Shown: positions 17,522 through 25,436 of the stretch, piece by piece | Numbering within the stretch: the first letter of the stretch is position 1 | How the letters are laid out: each line of letters starts with the position of its first letter | Assembly (NCBI GenBank): GCA_016936555.1 | Contig: JAFGXR010000108.1 | Location: 124,001-188,000 of the forward strand | Direction: 5' to 3' | Source of the DNA: Spirochaetales bacterium | GTDB lineage: Bacteria; Spirochaetota; Spirochaetia; DSM-2461 | DNA length: 64,000 bases | Notes under the pieces: generated by a model | Told to the model about the DNA's origin: nothing | The model's input: only the letters and a program-made list of their open reading frames with translations | Database searches by the model: none | Position numbers and translations under genes: made by a program

Positions 17522-18598
17522 ATGAAGAAAAAATTAGGACTGTTTTTAACCATGATGGTTGTCGTTTCCTTTCTTTTTGTTTCATGTGACCTGCTCGGGG
17601 GAGGAGATGACAGCGGAGACACGGACGGGACAGGTGATGGCGATGGCGATACCACTCCGGCCTTTACGCTCGATGATGAAGAGGTCATGCAGATCTATGA
17701 AACTGCTGTAAATCTTGCTCAGGGGATTCTCATCTTCAGCAATGGCTTAACCGCTGAGGATCCGACGATTACCTTGGAAGATGAACCTGTTGAGGAGGGT
17801 GTAACAGTAAGCGGAACTGCAACCTTAACAACGACTGGTATGGATTTTAATATAACAGTTGAGGTAGTAGATGGCAGTGATACCCTTAATCAGGCATTTG
17901 CCGGTTCGGTTTCTACGACAGGACAAATGGAAGTTGACGGAACCGTTTCCATTACACTCACGACCTATAACGATGATTATATCACCAAGACTATCACTTC
18001 AGTTGCTGTTACCGTCGGATGGATCGATTCAGAAATTTCAGTAGATATACTGACTGTCAACGGCGTCAATTTCCTCCCGCAGTATAATGCATTCCGGGAT
18101 ATCATTTCGGATTATTACTTCCTGTATCAGGTTTTCAGCGGATGGAGCGATAGTGAGGAAGGCGTTCCGGGTATATATGCCATGAAAGATCTGGTAGACG
18201 ACGCAATATCCTTTAACTCAACTACAGCTACCGTTACATTTTCAGGTTATGAAGTCTCTATGCCGGGACCGGGTATGAGTATGACCTTAACCGGAACTAT
18301 CGCCTACGATGATTCCGGCGCCAATGAGGTCTATACGATCAGTATTACGGTTAACAGTATCTGGGAAGACGGAGGAGCCGCATCAGATATGACTATGGCC
18401 GGTACATTGACTATAGCCGATGAGGGTTCTTTCGATATTGTTATCACATCCGTTTCCGGCGGGTCTTTGAGCACCGGCTATAGTTTAACCTTAAGCGTTG
18501 ACGATGCGGGAGATTTTACAACTGTAACAGTAAACGGTGTTGATCAGCTCGACACGTTGATGGGTGTCATCGATATGTTTTCGTCTGGCGACTTATGA
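17522..18598 (+). CDS. Acidic lipoprotein, unknown function
   Basis: 358 residues from the ATG at 17522 (SD AGGAG, 6 bases upstream); an in-frame start at 17507 has no SD. It has a lysine-rich start, a hydrophobic core and the lipobox FVSC, so Cys is lipidated. After the Cys comes a Gly/Asp-rich linker, then a mature region rich in Thr, Ser, Asp and Val with beta-strand-like periodicity. I recognise no domain. TTA, ATA and GTA codons are visibly more common than in neighbours such as ftsH and hflK, suggesting faster evolution or transfer. It is a single-gene unit with its own promoter and terminator. Confidence 0.75.
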   Translation: MKKKLGLFLTMMVVVSFLFVSCDLLGGGDDSGDTDGTGDGDGDTTPAFTLDDEEVMQIYETAVNLAQGILIFSNGLTAEDPTITLEDEPVEEGVTVSGTATLTTTGMDFNITVEVVDGSDTLNQAFAGSVSTTGQMEVDGTVSITLTTYNDDYITKTITSVAVTVGWIDSEISVDILTVNGVNFLPQYNAFRDIISDYYFLYQVFSGWSDSEEGVPGIYAMKDLVDDAISFNSTTATVTFSGYEVSMPGPGMSMTLTGTIAYDDSGANEVYTISITVNSIWEDGGAASDMTMAGTLTIADEGSFDIVITSVSGGSLSTGYSLTLSVDDAGDFTTVTVNGVDQLDTLMGVIDMFSSGDL

Positions 18599-18636
18599 TG
18601 TACAACGGTTAAGGGAATATTAATAGTATTCTGATA

Positions 18637-18666
18637 AGGGGCTGTTGCTACAGCCCCTGTTTTTTT
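18637..18666 (+). terminator. Intrinsic terminator of the lipoprotein gene
   Basis: Perfect 9-bp stem AGGGGCTGT/ACAGCCCCT with a TGCT loop and eight Ts. Its core resembles the hairpin at 24500. Confidence 0.9.
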
Positions 18667-18686
18667 GTCTGTAATTAACAGGATTA

Positions 18687-19022
18687 TCAGTAAGTGGACA
18701 TGATCTTTTCAATCAGATGCTTTGTAGTGCTGTCGGCTTTGAAGCGGATGCCGATCCGCTGTCCGTTGACATTGGCCACTGTGGTGTTGAAAATTTCCGA
18801 ACTGGAATTGTTGCCGAAGCGGAGGAGAATCTCGTCGCCCTCGACGAAGAACTGATTCAGCTTCAAAGCCGCGCCGCCCGTGCTGATATCGTATATTTTG
18901 CAGGGATGCCAGCCCGTTCCGGCGTTATAGTAACCATCCATATCCACCGGTTTCCTAATGCTGTCTCTTTTACTGTTCTTGATGCTGACGCGGCTCAGTT
19001 CCGAATCTTTAGAGAACTTCAA
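18687..19022 (-). CDS. PilZ-domain protein (putative c-di-GMP receptor)
   Basis: 111 residues, from a TTG start at 19022 with SD GGAG 9 bases upstream; the nearby ATG is closed by a stop. It carries the two c-di-GMP-binding signatures of PilZ: RxxxR (RDSIR, residues 19-23) and DxSxxG (DISTGG). The protein is a lone PilZ domain, so it probably acts by binding a partner once c-di-GMP is bound. No cyclase or phosphodiesterase of the GGDEF/EAL type is nearby. A good promoter precedes it. Motility or surface control is a guess from the family. Confidence 0.85.
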   Translation of the reverse strand: MKFSKDSELSRVSIKNSKRDSIRKPVDMDGYYNAGTGWHPCKIYDISTGGAALKLNQFFVEGDEILLRFGNNSSSEIFNTTVANVNGQRIGIRFKADSTTKHLIEKIMSTY

Positions 19023-19052
19023 ATTATTTCACTCCATGTGCCTTCGTTTTAA

Positions 19053-19081
19053 AGTATAATACCAGTTTTCCATGATCGCAA
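19053..19081 (-). promoter_or_regulatory. Promoter of the PilZ gene
   Basis: On the minus strand, TTGCGA (19076-19081), 17-base spacer, TATACT (19053-19058), about 30 bases before the TTG start. Confidence 0.7.
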
Positions 19082-19102
19082 AAATGTGGTGATTTGAAAA
19101 GA

Positions 19103-19142
19103 GAAAAACAAGCCGGGTCCGCAAGAGAGTCCGGCCTGTTGT
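19103..19142 (-). terminator. Terminator after hflC
   Basis: On the minus strand, an imperfect hairpin built on AACAGGCCGG and CCGGCTTGTT, followed by TTTTTCTCTTTT, just after the hflC stop. Confidence 0.6.
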
Positions 19143-19156
19143 TAAATTATATCCGA

Positions 19157-20161
19157 TCAGTTGTCGGATTTATAGAAATTATCGAAATACTGCATGTCCG
19201 TGGAAAGGGTTTTGCTCATACCGGGAAGTGTTTTCCTGTAGGATTCAACGGCTTTCCAGAATTCGTAGAACCCGGGATCCTGTCCGTAGGAGTCATTGTA
19301 GATCCTGGCGGCCAGAGCGTCGGCCTCTCCCTTGATCCCTTCCGACTCGGCATAGGCCTGGGATAGAATGACTTCTTTTTCATTGTCCAGCTGACCCATC
19401 AGGTCCAGTTTCTTCCCTTCCCCGTAGGAGCGGTAGAACTGGGCGATCTGGTTTCTGTCCTTGATCATCCTGTCATAGACCGACTGAGTCATTTCGTCGG
19501 AATAGCGGATCTGACGGATGACCACATCGATCAGCTCGATTCCCAGGTTGCCGGTGTCCTTTGCCGCGTTTGTCAGCATCTGCTGGGAGAGCTGGCGGCG
19601 TCCCATATTGATCTTTTCGAAATCCGTATTGCTTTCGGGCAGTTCGAGCAGCACATCGGTCAGAACTTCGCCGGAGGCTTGCTGTACGGCTTTGTCCTCC
19701 GCTGTTTTCGCCTGGGACTTGGCCTGGAGCTCGATGATGATATCAGAGTTCCTCACCGCTTCGGAAAGGGAGTTCCGGGCTATGATCGTCCTGACGGCGG
19801 AGTCGATCACATCGTCGAGCTTGGAATAAGCCTGGCTCATGTTATTGATCGATTTATAAAACTCTGTCGCATCGGAGATTTTCCATCTTGCGGTGGTATC
19901 CACCCAGATGTACTGGTTTTCCGCTGTCTGAATTTTCTGCGGCGCGCCGTCCCAGGAAAGTATCTTCTTGGAGTATCTTGTCCGGCTTTCGATCAGCGGC
20001 CATTTAATTTTCAGGCCCGCATCGGTCACCACTCTGTCGATCCGTCCCAGACGGGTTATAACAGCCTGCTCTCCTTCGTTGACTATGTAAAGGGGTCCGG
20101 CTGCGAAGAAAATAACGACTATGATCAGCAGGGGGATGAGTGTTTTGAGCATCTTATTCAT
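19157..20161 (-). CDS. hflC: FtsH protease modulator HflC
   Basis: 334 residues. An N-terminal membrane anchor (about 7-25) precedes a stomatin/prohibitin (SPFH/Band 7) domain starting VNEGEQAVITRLGRIDR, with a long helical C-terminal part. SD AGGAGG lies inside the end of hflK, and the ATG overlaps the hflK stop by 8 bases, so the two are translationally coupled. HflC and HflK form a large membrane ring around FtsH and limit its access to membrane substrates. It is the last gene of a two-gene unit. Confidence 0.94.
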   Translation of the reverse strand: MNKMLKTLIPLLIIVVIFFAAGPLYIVNEGEQAVITRLGRIDRVVTDAGLKIKWPLIESRTRYSKKILSWDGAPQKIQTAENQYIWVDTTARWKISDATEFYKSINNMSQAYSKLDDVIDSAVRTIIARNSLSEAVRNSDIIIELQAKSQAKTAEDKAVQQASGEVLTDVLLELPESNTDFEKINMGRRQLSQQMLTNAAKDTGNLGIELIDVVIRQIRYSDEMTQSVYDRMIKDRNQIAQFYRSYGEGKKLDLMGQLDNEKEVILSQAYAESEGIKGEADALAARIYNDSYGQDPGFYEFWKAVESYRKTLPGMSKTLSTDMQYFDNFYKSDN

Positions 20162-21149
20162 TGGTTCCTCCTGTCTGAGCCGGCTGAAGATTTTTCAGCG
20201 GCAGGAAATTGTCCAGATTTTTATCTATAAGCTCGACTTTGCTTCCGGAAGTCAGAACTTCCTCCATCATTTCGTAATAGATACGGTTTCTCGTTACGGC
20301 GGGATTCTTTCTGTACTCTTCCAGGACCGAATTGAAACGGGCGACGTCTCCGTTCGCTCTGTTGACCCGTCCCGAAGCATAACCTTTTGCCTGCTGGATG
20401 ATCTGATCGGCCTGACCCGAGGCTTTGGGAATCTCGGCGTTGTAGGCCTGTTTCCCTTCGCTGATCAGCCTTTCCATATCCTGTATGGCTTTGTTGACAT
20501 CTTCGAAAGCATCCTGTACCGGTCCTTCGGGAGGCAGGGTGTTCTGAAGTTTGACCGTCACGATGTTGATGCCCAGATCGTAATCGTCGAGGATGGCATT
20601 CATCATATCCTGGCTCTTGATTTCGATACTGGTTCTCTCGTCGCCGATGACATCGAGGATGGCTCTGTCGCCGACCAGTTCGTTCATAACCGACTGGGAG
20701 ATGTCCCGGATGGTCTTATCCTTTTCCTGGACCTTGAAGAGCCATAGCGCAGGATCTGTGATTCTGTACTGAATGATCCATGTGACCGTGACGATATTCA
20801 GGTCACCTGTCAGCATCAACGATTCATCTTCGTAATCGTCTCTGGAGTATATTGTCGTGATGCCCGGCTGGGCGGTGCGGAAACCGAACTGCATGGTCTG
20901 TACGACTTTGGTCGGAACCTTGTAGACGCGGTCGATTCCCAGGGGGATTTTCCAGTTTAATCCCGGCTCGGTGATTTTCTGCAGACGGCCCAATCGGAGC
21001 ACGACAGCCTGCTCTGTCTCATCGACGATATAGAAACTGGTCAAGAGGAACATTCCCACAATAACCAATGCAATGATACCGAGTATCGAGGATGGCTTGG
21101 GAGGCTTTTTAAAGGGGCTTCTGCCCGGGGTCACATTCTGTTCTGACAT
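20154..21149 (-). CDS. hflK: FtsH protease modulator HflK
   Basis: 331 residues. A Pro-rich cytoplasmic tail is followed by one membrane segment (about 25-45) and an SPFH/Band 7 domain beginning VDETEQAVVLRLGRLQK. It is shorter than E. coli HflK (419) because the Gly-rich N-terminal extension is missing. The SD GGAGG is strong. It heads the hflK-hflC operon. An inverted repeat, TTTATAAC-GTT-GTTATAAA (21159-21177), overlaps its leader and could be an operator or an mRNA hairpin. Confidence 0.93.
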   Translation of the reverse strand: MSEQNVTPGRSPFKKPPKPSSILGIIALVIVGMFLLTSFYIVDETEQAVVLRLGRLQKITEPGLNWKIPLGIDRVYKVPTKVVQTMQFGFRTAQPGITTIYSRDDYEDESLMLTGDLNIVTVTWIIQYRITDPALWLFKVQEKDKTIRDISQSVMNELVGDRAILDVIGDERTSIEIKSQDMMNAILDDYDLGINIVTVKLQNTLPPEGPVQDAFEDVNKAIQDMERLISEGKQAYNAEIPKASGQADQIIQQAKGYASGRVNRANGDVARFNSVLEEYRKNPAVTRNRIYYEMMEEVLTSGSKVELIDKNLDNFLPLKNLQPAQTGGTNE

Positions 21150-21158
21150 GTACCCTCC

Positions 21159-21177
21159 TTTATAACGTTGTTATAAA
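21159..21177. promoter_or_regulatory. Inverted repeat in the hflK leader
   Basis: TTTATAAC, 3-base loop, GTTATAAA: two perfect 8-base arms next to the hflK SD. It could bind a regulator or form a small hairpin; no further support. Confidence 0.35.
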
Positions 21178-21259
21178 AGTAAACATTGTATGAGGACTCA
21201 GTCAAGGATAACCCGACTTGTGAGAAGATTATGAATTGATTGTTTAGATATCCCTTCTA

Positions 21260-21288
21260 TTGACATAAGAACAGGGGCAAAATATCAT
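21260..21288 (+). promoter_or_regulatory. Promoter of metG
   Basis: TTGACA (21260-21265), 17-base spacer, TATCAT (21283-21288). The -10 box ends 8 bases before the metG ATG, predicting a leaderless or nearly leaderless mRNA. Confidence 0.7.
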
Positions 21289-21296
21289 GTGAAGCT

Positions 21297-23459
21297 ATGA
21301 AAAAGAGATTAGTCACTTCAGCACTTCCCTATGTTAATAATATTCCCCACCTCGGCAACCTGATTCAGGTCCTTTCCGCCGATGTGTTTGCCCGCTACTG
21401 CCGCCAGTACGGATATGAAACCATGTATGTCTGCGGTACCGATGAATACGGTACGGCGACGGAAACGAAAGCCCTGTCCGAAGGGGTTTCCCCCCGGGAG
21501 CTCTGCGATAAATTCCATGTGATTCATCGCGACATATACAAGTGGTTCAACATCGATTTCGATCACTTCGGCAGAACGTCGACGGAAAAGCAGACCGAGA
21601 TCGTTCAGGGGTTGTTCAAGGCCATAGACAAGGCGGGATATATCCGCGAGCAGACCCTCGAACAGCTCTTCTGCAACAGCTGCGACCGTTTCCTGGCGGA
21701 CCGCTACGTTCACGGGACCTGTCCTCACTGCGGCTCGGAAAATGCCCGGGGCGACCAGTGCGAGGATTGCGGAAAGCTCCTCGAACCGGTGGAGCTGGAA
21801 AATCCCAAATGCGGCGTCTGCGGAAGCACGCCGGAAGTGAAGAGCACAAAGCACCTCTTTATCGATCTCCCCGCTATCCTGCCCAAGCTGGAAAGCTGGA
21901 TGGACGAAGCGTCGGAACTGGGATTCTGGGCGAGAAACGCCGTTCAGATGACAAAGAGCTGGATCCGCGACGGACTGAAAGAGAGATGTATCACCAGAGA
22001 CCTCAAATGGGGCATCCCCGTGCCGAAAGAGGGATTTGAAGATAAAGTCTTTTACGTGTGGTTTGATGCGCCCATCGGCTACATCTCCATAACAGCCAAT
22101 CTGACCGATGACTGGAAGGACTGGTGGCAGAACCCCGAAGAAGTGGAGCTGTACCAGTTTATCGGTAAGGACAACATTCCCTTCCATACGGTTATATTTC
22201 CGTCGACCCTTCTGGGATCGGGAGAGCCCTGGACCATGCTTCACCATATGTCCAGTTCCGAATACCTGAATTATGAAAATGCCAAGTTCTCCAAGAGCAA
22301 GGGAGTAGGGGTTTTCGGAAACGACTGCCAGGATACGGGCATCCCCGCCGACGTCTGGCGTTTCTACATTTTCTACAACAGACCGGAAAAATCGGACACC
22401 CAGTTCCTCTGGAAGGATTTTGAAGAGAAGGTCAATTCCGAGCTTATCGGCAACCTTGCCAATCTGGTCAACAGAACGCTTACATTCGCCAACCGGTTCT
22501 ACGACGGACAGGTCCCGGCCGCAGAAGTGGATGCTGAATTCTGGAAAGAAGTGAAAGAGAAGGAAGAGCTGATATCCGCCAGGCTGGACCGGGCGGAACT
22601 GCGCGATGCCTTCAGAGAGATCTTTATGCTCTCCTCCATGGGCAACAGAGCCTTCCAGGCCGGAGAGCCCTGGAGAACCAGGACGGAAGATCCCGCCGCA
22701 GCGGCTTCGCTCCTCAAAAGCCTCATTTATCTGGTTCGGGACCTTGCGATCCTGGCCCATCCCTATATTCCCGAAACTTCTGAGAAAATCGTTTCCTTTA
22801 TGGAAGGGGCTGATCTCTCCTGGAGCAGTCTGGCGAAGGTTGAGGGTATAAGCGTCATTAATAAACCTGAAATCCTCTTTACCAAGCTGGAAGAGAAGAG
22901 AATCGACGAACTGCGCGAGCGTTTCGCCGGAACCCAGGATGAAAGAGCAGCGGCGGCTGCCGATGACTCTCTTGAAACTCAATTCAATAAAGAGATACAG
23001 CTCGTGGTCGGGAAAATCGTCGAAATTGAAAGACACCCCGAAGCGGAAAAGCTCTATGTCGAAAAGATCGACTGCGGTGAAGATGAGCCGAGAACCATCG
23101 TATCCGGTCTGGTCCCCTACTATAAAGAGGAAGAGCTCCTCGGAAAGAATCTCGTTGTCGTGGCTAACCTGAAGCCCACCAAGCTGCGGGGGATCAAGAG
23201 CATGGGCATGATTCTCGCCGCAGAGGACAAGGATGAGAATGTGGAAGTCATTTTCGTAGACGACGCCGAGCCCGGTACTCCTGTTGTTCTGGCTGACGAT
23301 AAGCGTGAAAACCGCGAATATGCCAATCTGAAAGCGAGCCGTTTCTTCGAGATCCCTCTGAGAACGGAAGATTTCGTTGTCAGAACAGGAAAAACAGCTC
23401 TGACCGTCAACGGAAAGGAACTGAAAACAACCAAAGTCAAAGACGGCGAAGTAGGCTGA
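21297..23459 (+). CDS. metG: Methionyl-tRNA synthetase with C-terminal tRNA-binding domain
   Basis: 720 residues. It charges tRNA-Met in the cytoplasm. The class I HIGH signature appears as PHLGN (17-21), and the KMSKS loop as KFSKSKG (about 330). The connective peptide has four Cys pairs (CNSC, CPHC, CEDC, CGVC), a two-zinc-knuckle type like E. coli MetRS. The C-terminal 110 residues are a Trbp111/EMAP-II tRNA-binding domain (GKIVEIERHPEAEKLYVEKI), which also promotes dimerisation. No SD is evident and the promoter lies right at the start codon. The FemAB-family gene follows after 5 bases. Confidence 0.97.
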   Translation: MKKRLVTSALPYVNNIPHLGNLIQVLSADVFARYCRQYGYETMYVCGTDEYGTATETKALSEGVSPRELCDKFHVIHRDIYKWFNIDFDHFGRTSTEKQTEIVQGLFKAIDKAGYIREQTLEQLFCNSCDRFLADRYVHGTCPHCGSENARGDQCEDCGKLLEPVELENPKCGVCGSTPEVKSTKHLFIDLPAILPKLESWMDEASELGFWARNAVQMTKSWIRDGLKERCITRDLKWGIPVPKEGFEDKVFYVWFDAPIGYISITANLTDDWKDWWQNPEEVELYQFIGKDNIPFHTVIFPSTLLGSGEPWTMLHHMSSSEYLNYENAKFSKSKGVGVFGNDCQDTGIPADVWRFYIFYNRPEKSDTQFLWKDFEEKVNSELIGNLANLVNRTLTFANRFYDGQVPAAEVDAEFWKEVKEKEELISARLDRAELRDAFREIFMLSSMGNRAFQAGEPWRTRTEDPAAAASLLKSLIYLVRDLAILAHPYIPETSEKIVSFMEGADLSWSSLAKVEGISVINKPEILFTKLEEKRIDELRERFAGTQDERAAAAADDSLETQFNKEIQLVVGKIVEIERHPEAEKLYVEKIDCGEDEPRTIVSGLVPYYKEEELLGKNLVVVANLKPTKLRGIKSMGMILAAEDKDENVEVIFVDDAEPGTPVVLADDKRENREYANLKASRFFEIPLRTEDFVVRTGKTALTVNGKELKTTKVKDGEVG

Positions 23460-23464
23460 TCCCT

Positions 23465-24499
23465 TTGAGCGATCTGAAACTCGAAGAGGTCTCGCCGGTC
23501 TATCTGAACGGCCATTCCAATTTCCTTCAGTCGGGCTACTGGGCCGGGCTGCGGGAAAAGACGGGATGGAAATCCGTTCCGCTCAAACTGACATGGAAAG
23601 GGGAGTCCTATCCCCTTCTCGTGCTGGTAAGAACTTTCAAAGGAACGCTCTCGCTCGCCTATATTCCCCACGGTCCCGCTGTGGATGTGGACCCCGGGGA
23701 GAGAGAATCTTTTATTCATAAACTCTCGCGGGATCTGCTGGAGTTCGTTCCCCTGGCAACTTTTTTTGTCCGATACGATTTTCTCTGGGGAGAGACAGGT
23801 GCCGATTCTTTTCCCGAACCGCTGAAGTTCAAGGGAATTTCAAAAGCCCCGATGGATATTCAGCCCCCCGATACGGTCATTATCGATCTGACTCCCCGGG
23901 AAGATGATCTTCTTGCCGCGATGCACAAGAAAACCCGTTACAATATCAAACTGGCCGGGAAGAAGGGCGTTGTTGTCGAAACAGGGTCGGAAGTGGATCT
24001 CGATGGCTGGTATAAGTTGTACAGGACCACATCGGAGAGGGACCGCATTTCCATTCACAGCCGCGATTACTACGGCAAGGTCTTTACTCTGGCTGATGGG
24101 AAATCCGGCAATCCCGAATCCCGCCTCTTTCTGGCGAAGCACGAGGGAGATCTCCTGGCGGGGATAATCGTTCTGATCGATGGGAAACGGGCCACTTATC
24201 TCTACGGCGCCTCTTCCAATGAAAAACGGAATCTCATGCCCGCCTATGCGCTTCAGTGGGAAGCCATGAAGGCGGCGAAGGAAGCCGGCTGTGAATCCTA
24301 CGATATGTTCGGCATTCCTCCGGCCGATGATCCGGAGCATCCCATGCACGGGCTGTACCGTTTCAAAACGGGGTTCGGAGGAGAGATCCATCACCGCCTC
24401 GGAGCCTGGGACTACCGTTATTCTTCATTGGTCTATCCTTTGTACCGGATTATGGAAGCGGCCCGGAAATTCTACTACAAAACCCTGAAAAAGCGATAA
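23465..24499 (+). CDS. FemAB-family peptidoglycan cross-bridge aminoacyltransferase
   Basis: 344 residues from a TTG at 23465, 5 bases after metG; the SD is weak, so coupling to metG is likely. The protein has the FemAB double-GNAT layout: HSNFLQSGYWAGLREKTGW near the start, MHKKTRYNIKLAGKKGV at the junction, and a C-terminal block AGCESYDMFGIPP with LYRFKTGFGGE. Family members transfer an amino acid from aminoacyl-tRNA to the diamino acid of lipid II. Spirochaete peptidoglycan with ornithine bears glycine there, so tRNA-Gly is the probable donor (inference). Confidence 0.85.
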   Translation: MSDLKLEEVSPVYLNGHSNFLQSGYWAGLREKTGWKSVPLKLTWKGESYPLLVLVRTFKGTLSLAYIPHGPAVDVDPGERESFIHKLSRDLLEFVPLATFFVRYDFLWGETGADSFPEPLKFKGISKAPMDIQPPDTVIIDLTPREDDLLAAMHKKTRYNIKLAGKKGVVVETGSEVDLDGWYKLYRTTSERDRISIHSRDYYGKVFTLADGKSGNPESRLFLAKHEGDLLAGIIVLIDGKRATYLYGASSNEKRNLMPAYALQWEAMKAAKEAGCESYDMFGIPPADDPEHPMHGLYRFKTGFGGEIHHRLGAWDYRYSSLVYPLYRIMEAARKFYYKTLKKR

Positions 24500-24519
24500 G
24501 GGCTGTTGCAACAGCCTCA
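24500..24519. terminator. Bidirectional hairpin between convergent genes
   Basis: GGCTGTTGCAACAGCC (24501-24516) is a perfect 16-base palindrome right after the FemAB gene stop and before the stop of the NifX-like gene. The core is nearly the same as in the terminator at 18637. Confidence 0.55.
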
Positions 24520-24522
24520 TTC

Positions 24523-24924
24523 TTACTTCAAGCTCAGGAAATCTCTCTCTTCGCCTTTTTCCCATTCGGCGATGATTTCATCAAAATGGTTTTGAGTCAA
24601 AGTCAGAGCCGCGGCGATGGATGTTTCTTTGACTATGACAGATATAAATTTCTTTTTGATTCTTTTCAGGTTAGGCCCGTAGACCGGTGCGACCGTCATC
24701 TGCACACCTTTCTGCTTGAGAAGAGCTGAAATTCCTCCGGCTTTTTTCTGATCGCCGTGTTCCGTTTCTTCTTCTTCTTCCTCTACTGTGTTTTCTATTG
24801 TTTCCACGTATTCCGCTGATGAGGAGTTGATTTTATAAAGAAGATACTTTGAGGCATCTCCGAAATGTCTGTCTATAAATTCTGTCCCGTTGTCTGTGGC
24901 AAAAGCGCCGATTATTTCTTTCAT
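24523..24924 (-). CDS. NifX/NifB-domain (dinitrogenase FeMo-cofactor-like) protein
   Basis: 133 residues from the ATG at 24924; the in-frame GTG at 24951 would place the start inside the promoter. The fold signature IIGAFATDNGTEFIDRHFGDASKYLLY matches the NifX/NifB C-terminal cofactor-binding family, in 20-residue pieces at both ends. A Glu-rich insertion (EEEEEETEHGD) follows. The later part holds GISALLKQKGVQMTVAP. Small members of this family occur widely in anaerobes without nitrogenase and may bind metal or iron-sulfur cofactors. No nif genes are present. The promoter contains the palindrome shared with the thioredoxin-like and CoADR-like genes. No SD is visible. Confidence 0.78.
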   Translation of the reverse strand: MKEIIGAFATDNGTEFIDRHFGDASKYLLYKINSSSAEYVETIENTVEEEEEETEHGDQKKAGGISALLKQKGVQMTVAPVYGPNLKRIKKKFISVIVKETSIAAALTLTQNHFDEIIAEWEKGEERDFLSLK

Positions 24925-24931
24925 ATTGGAG

Positions 24932-24961
24932 ATCTTACAGTGCATATGCACATTTGATCAA
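24932..24961 (-). promoter_or_regulatory. Promoter of the NifX-like gene with operator in the spacer
   Basis: On the minus strand, TTGATC (24956-24961), 18-base spacer, TAAGAT (24932-24937). The spacer contains the perfect 12-bp palindrome GTGCATATGCAC (24940-24951). The -10 box ends 7 bases before the ATG, predicting a leaderless mRNA. Confidence 0.72.
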
Positions 24962-25020
24962 GAGGAATTCGGGACAAACCCTTTATACAGATTGCGGGAA
25001 TCGACAGGGACATAATTTTA

Positions 25021-25049
25021 TTGACATTTGTGCATTTGCACAGTACTAT
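25021..25049 (+). promoter_or_regulatory. Promoter of the thioredoxin-like/trxB operon with operator in the spacer
   Basis: TTGACA (25021-25026), 17-base spacer, TACTAT (25044-25049). TGTGCATTTGCACA (25029-25042) fills the spacer. A bound protein here would block RNA polymerase, so repression is the simplest reading. Confidence 0.8.
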
Positions 25050-25080
25050 ATATTAAAAAGAATATATAGGAGTTGAAAAG

Positions 25081-25434
25081 ATGACTTTAGATACCAATCT
25101 GAACCATGTTAAAACAGAAGCTGAATTAAAAGACCTTATCAATAATAATGAATCGGTGATGGTTTGCTGCGGGAGAATGGGACCGATGTGTCTTCCTGTC
25201 TACGATGTGATGGAACAGCTTGAAGGTTCCGATGAATACGGCCATGTCGTATTCCGGGATATGCTGTTCGATAATCCCGAAGCGGCTGCCATCCGCGATC
25301 TGCCGGAATGCTCTTCCTTCAGAGGACTTCCTTTCACTGTGTATTACAGAAACGGAAAAGTGGTTAAAGCCACATCAAGCATTCAGAATAAAGATCAGGT
25401 TACCGGTATTCTCGATGAGGTTTTTGAAAAGTAA
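25081..25434 (+). CDS. Atypical thioredoxin-family protein
   Basis: 117 residues with SD AGGAG. The thioredoxin fold is suggested by length and the cis-Pro region FRGLPFTVYYRNGKVVKA. The active site is unusual: where thioredoxin has WCGPC, this protein has VCCGRMGPMC, with Cys29, Cys30 and Cys37 but no CxxC. The GP pair is kept, and the first Cys of the normal pair is Met33. It could use Cys30/Cys37 as its redox pair or bind metal. It sits 2 bases before trxB and is presumably reduced by that enzyme. Confidence 0.82.
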   Translation: MTLDTNLNHVKTEAELKDLINNNESVMVCCGRMGPMCLPVYDVMEQLEGSDEYGHVVFRDMLFDNPEAAAIRDLPECSSFRGLPFTVYYRNGKVVKATSSIQNKDQVTGILDEVFEK

Positions 25435-25436
25435 CC

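Noticed and set aside
21318-23036. 572-codon minus-strand ORF opposite metG
   Set aside because: metG is unambiguous. The antisense frame has no recognisable motif.
24522-24924. NifX-like gene as evidence for nitrogen fixation
   Set aside because: No nifHDK or nifB genes in the window, and small proteins of this family are widespread in non-fixing anaerobes.
25027-25043. Palindrome in the thioredoxin-like promoter as a Rex or CRP site
   Set aside because: Half-site spacing is 4 bases where Rex needs 8 and CRP needs 6, and the half site is TGTGC. A shorter-spaced CRP/FNR relative cannot be excluded.
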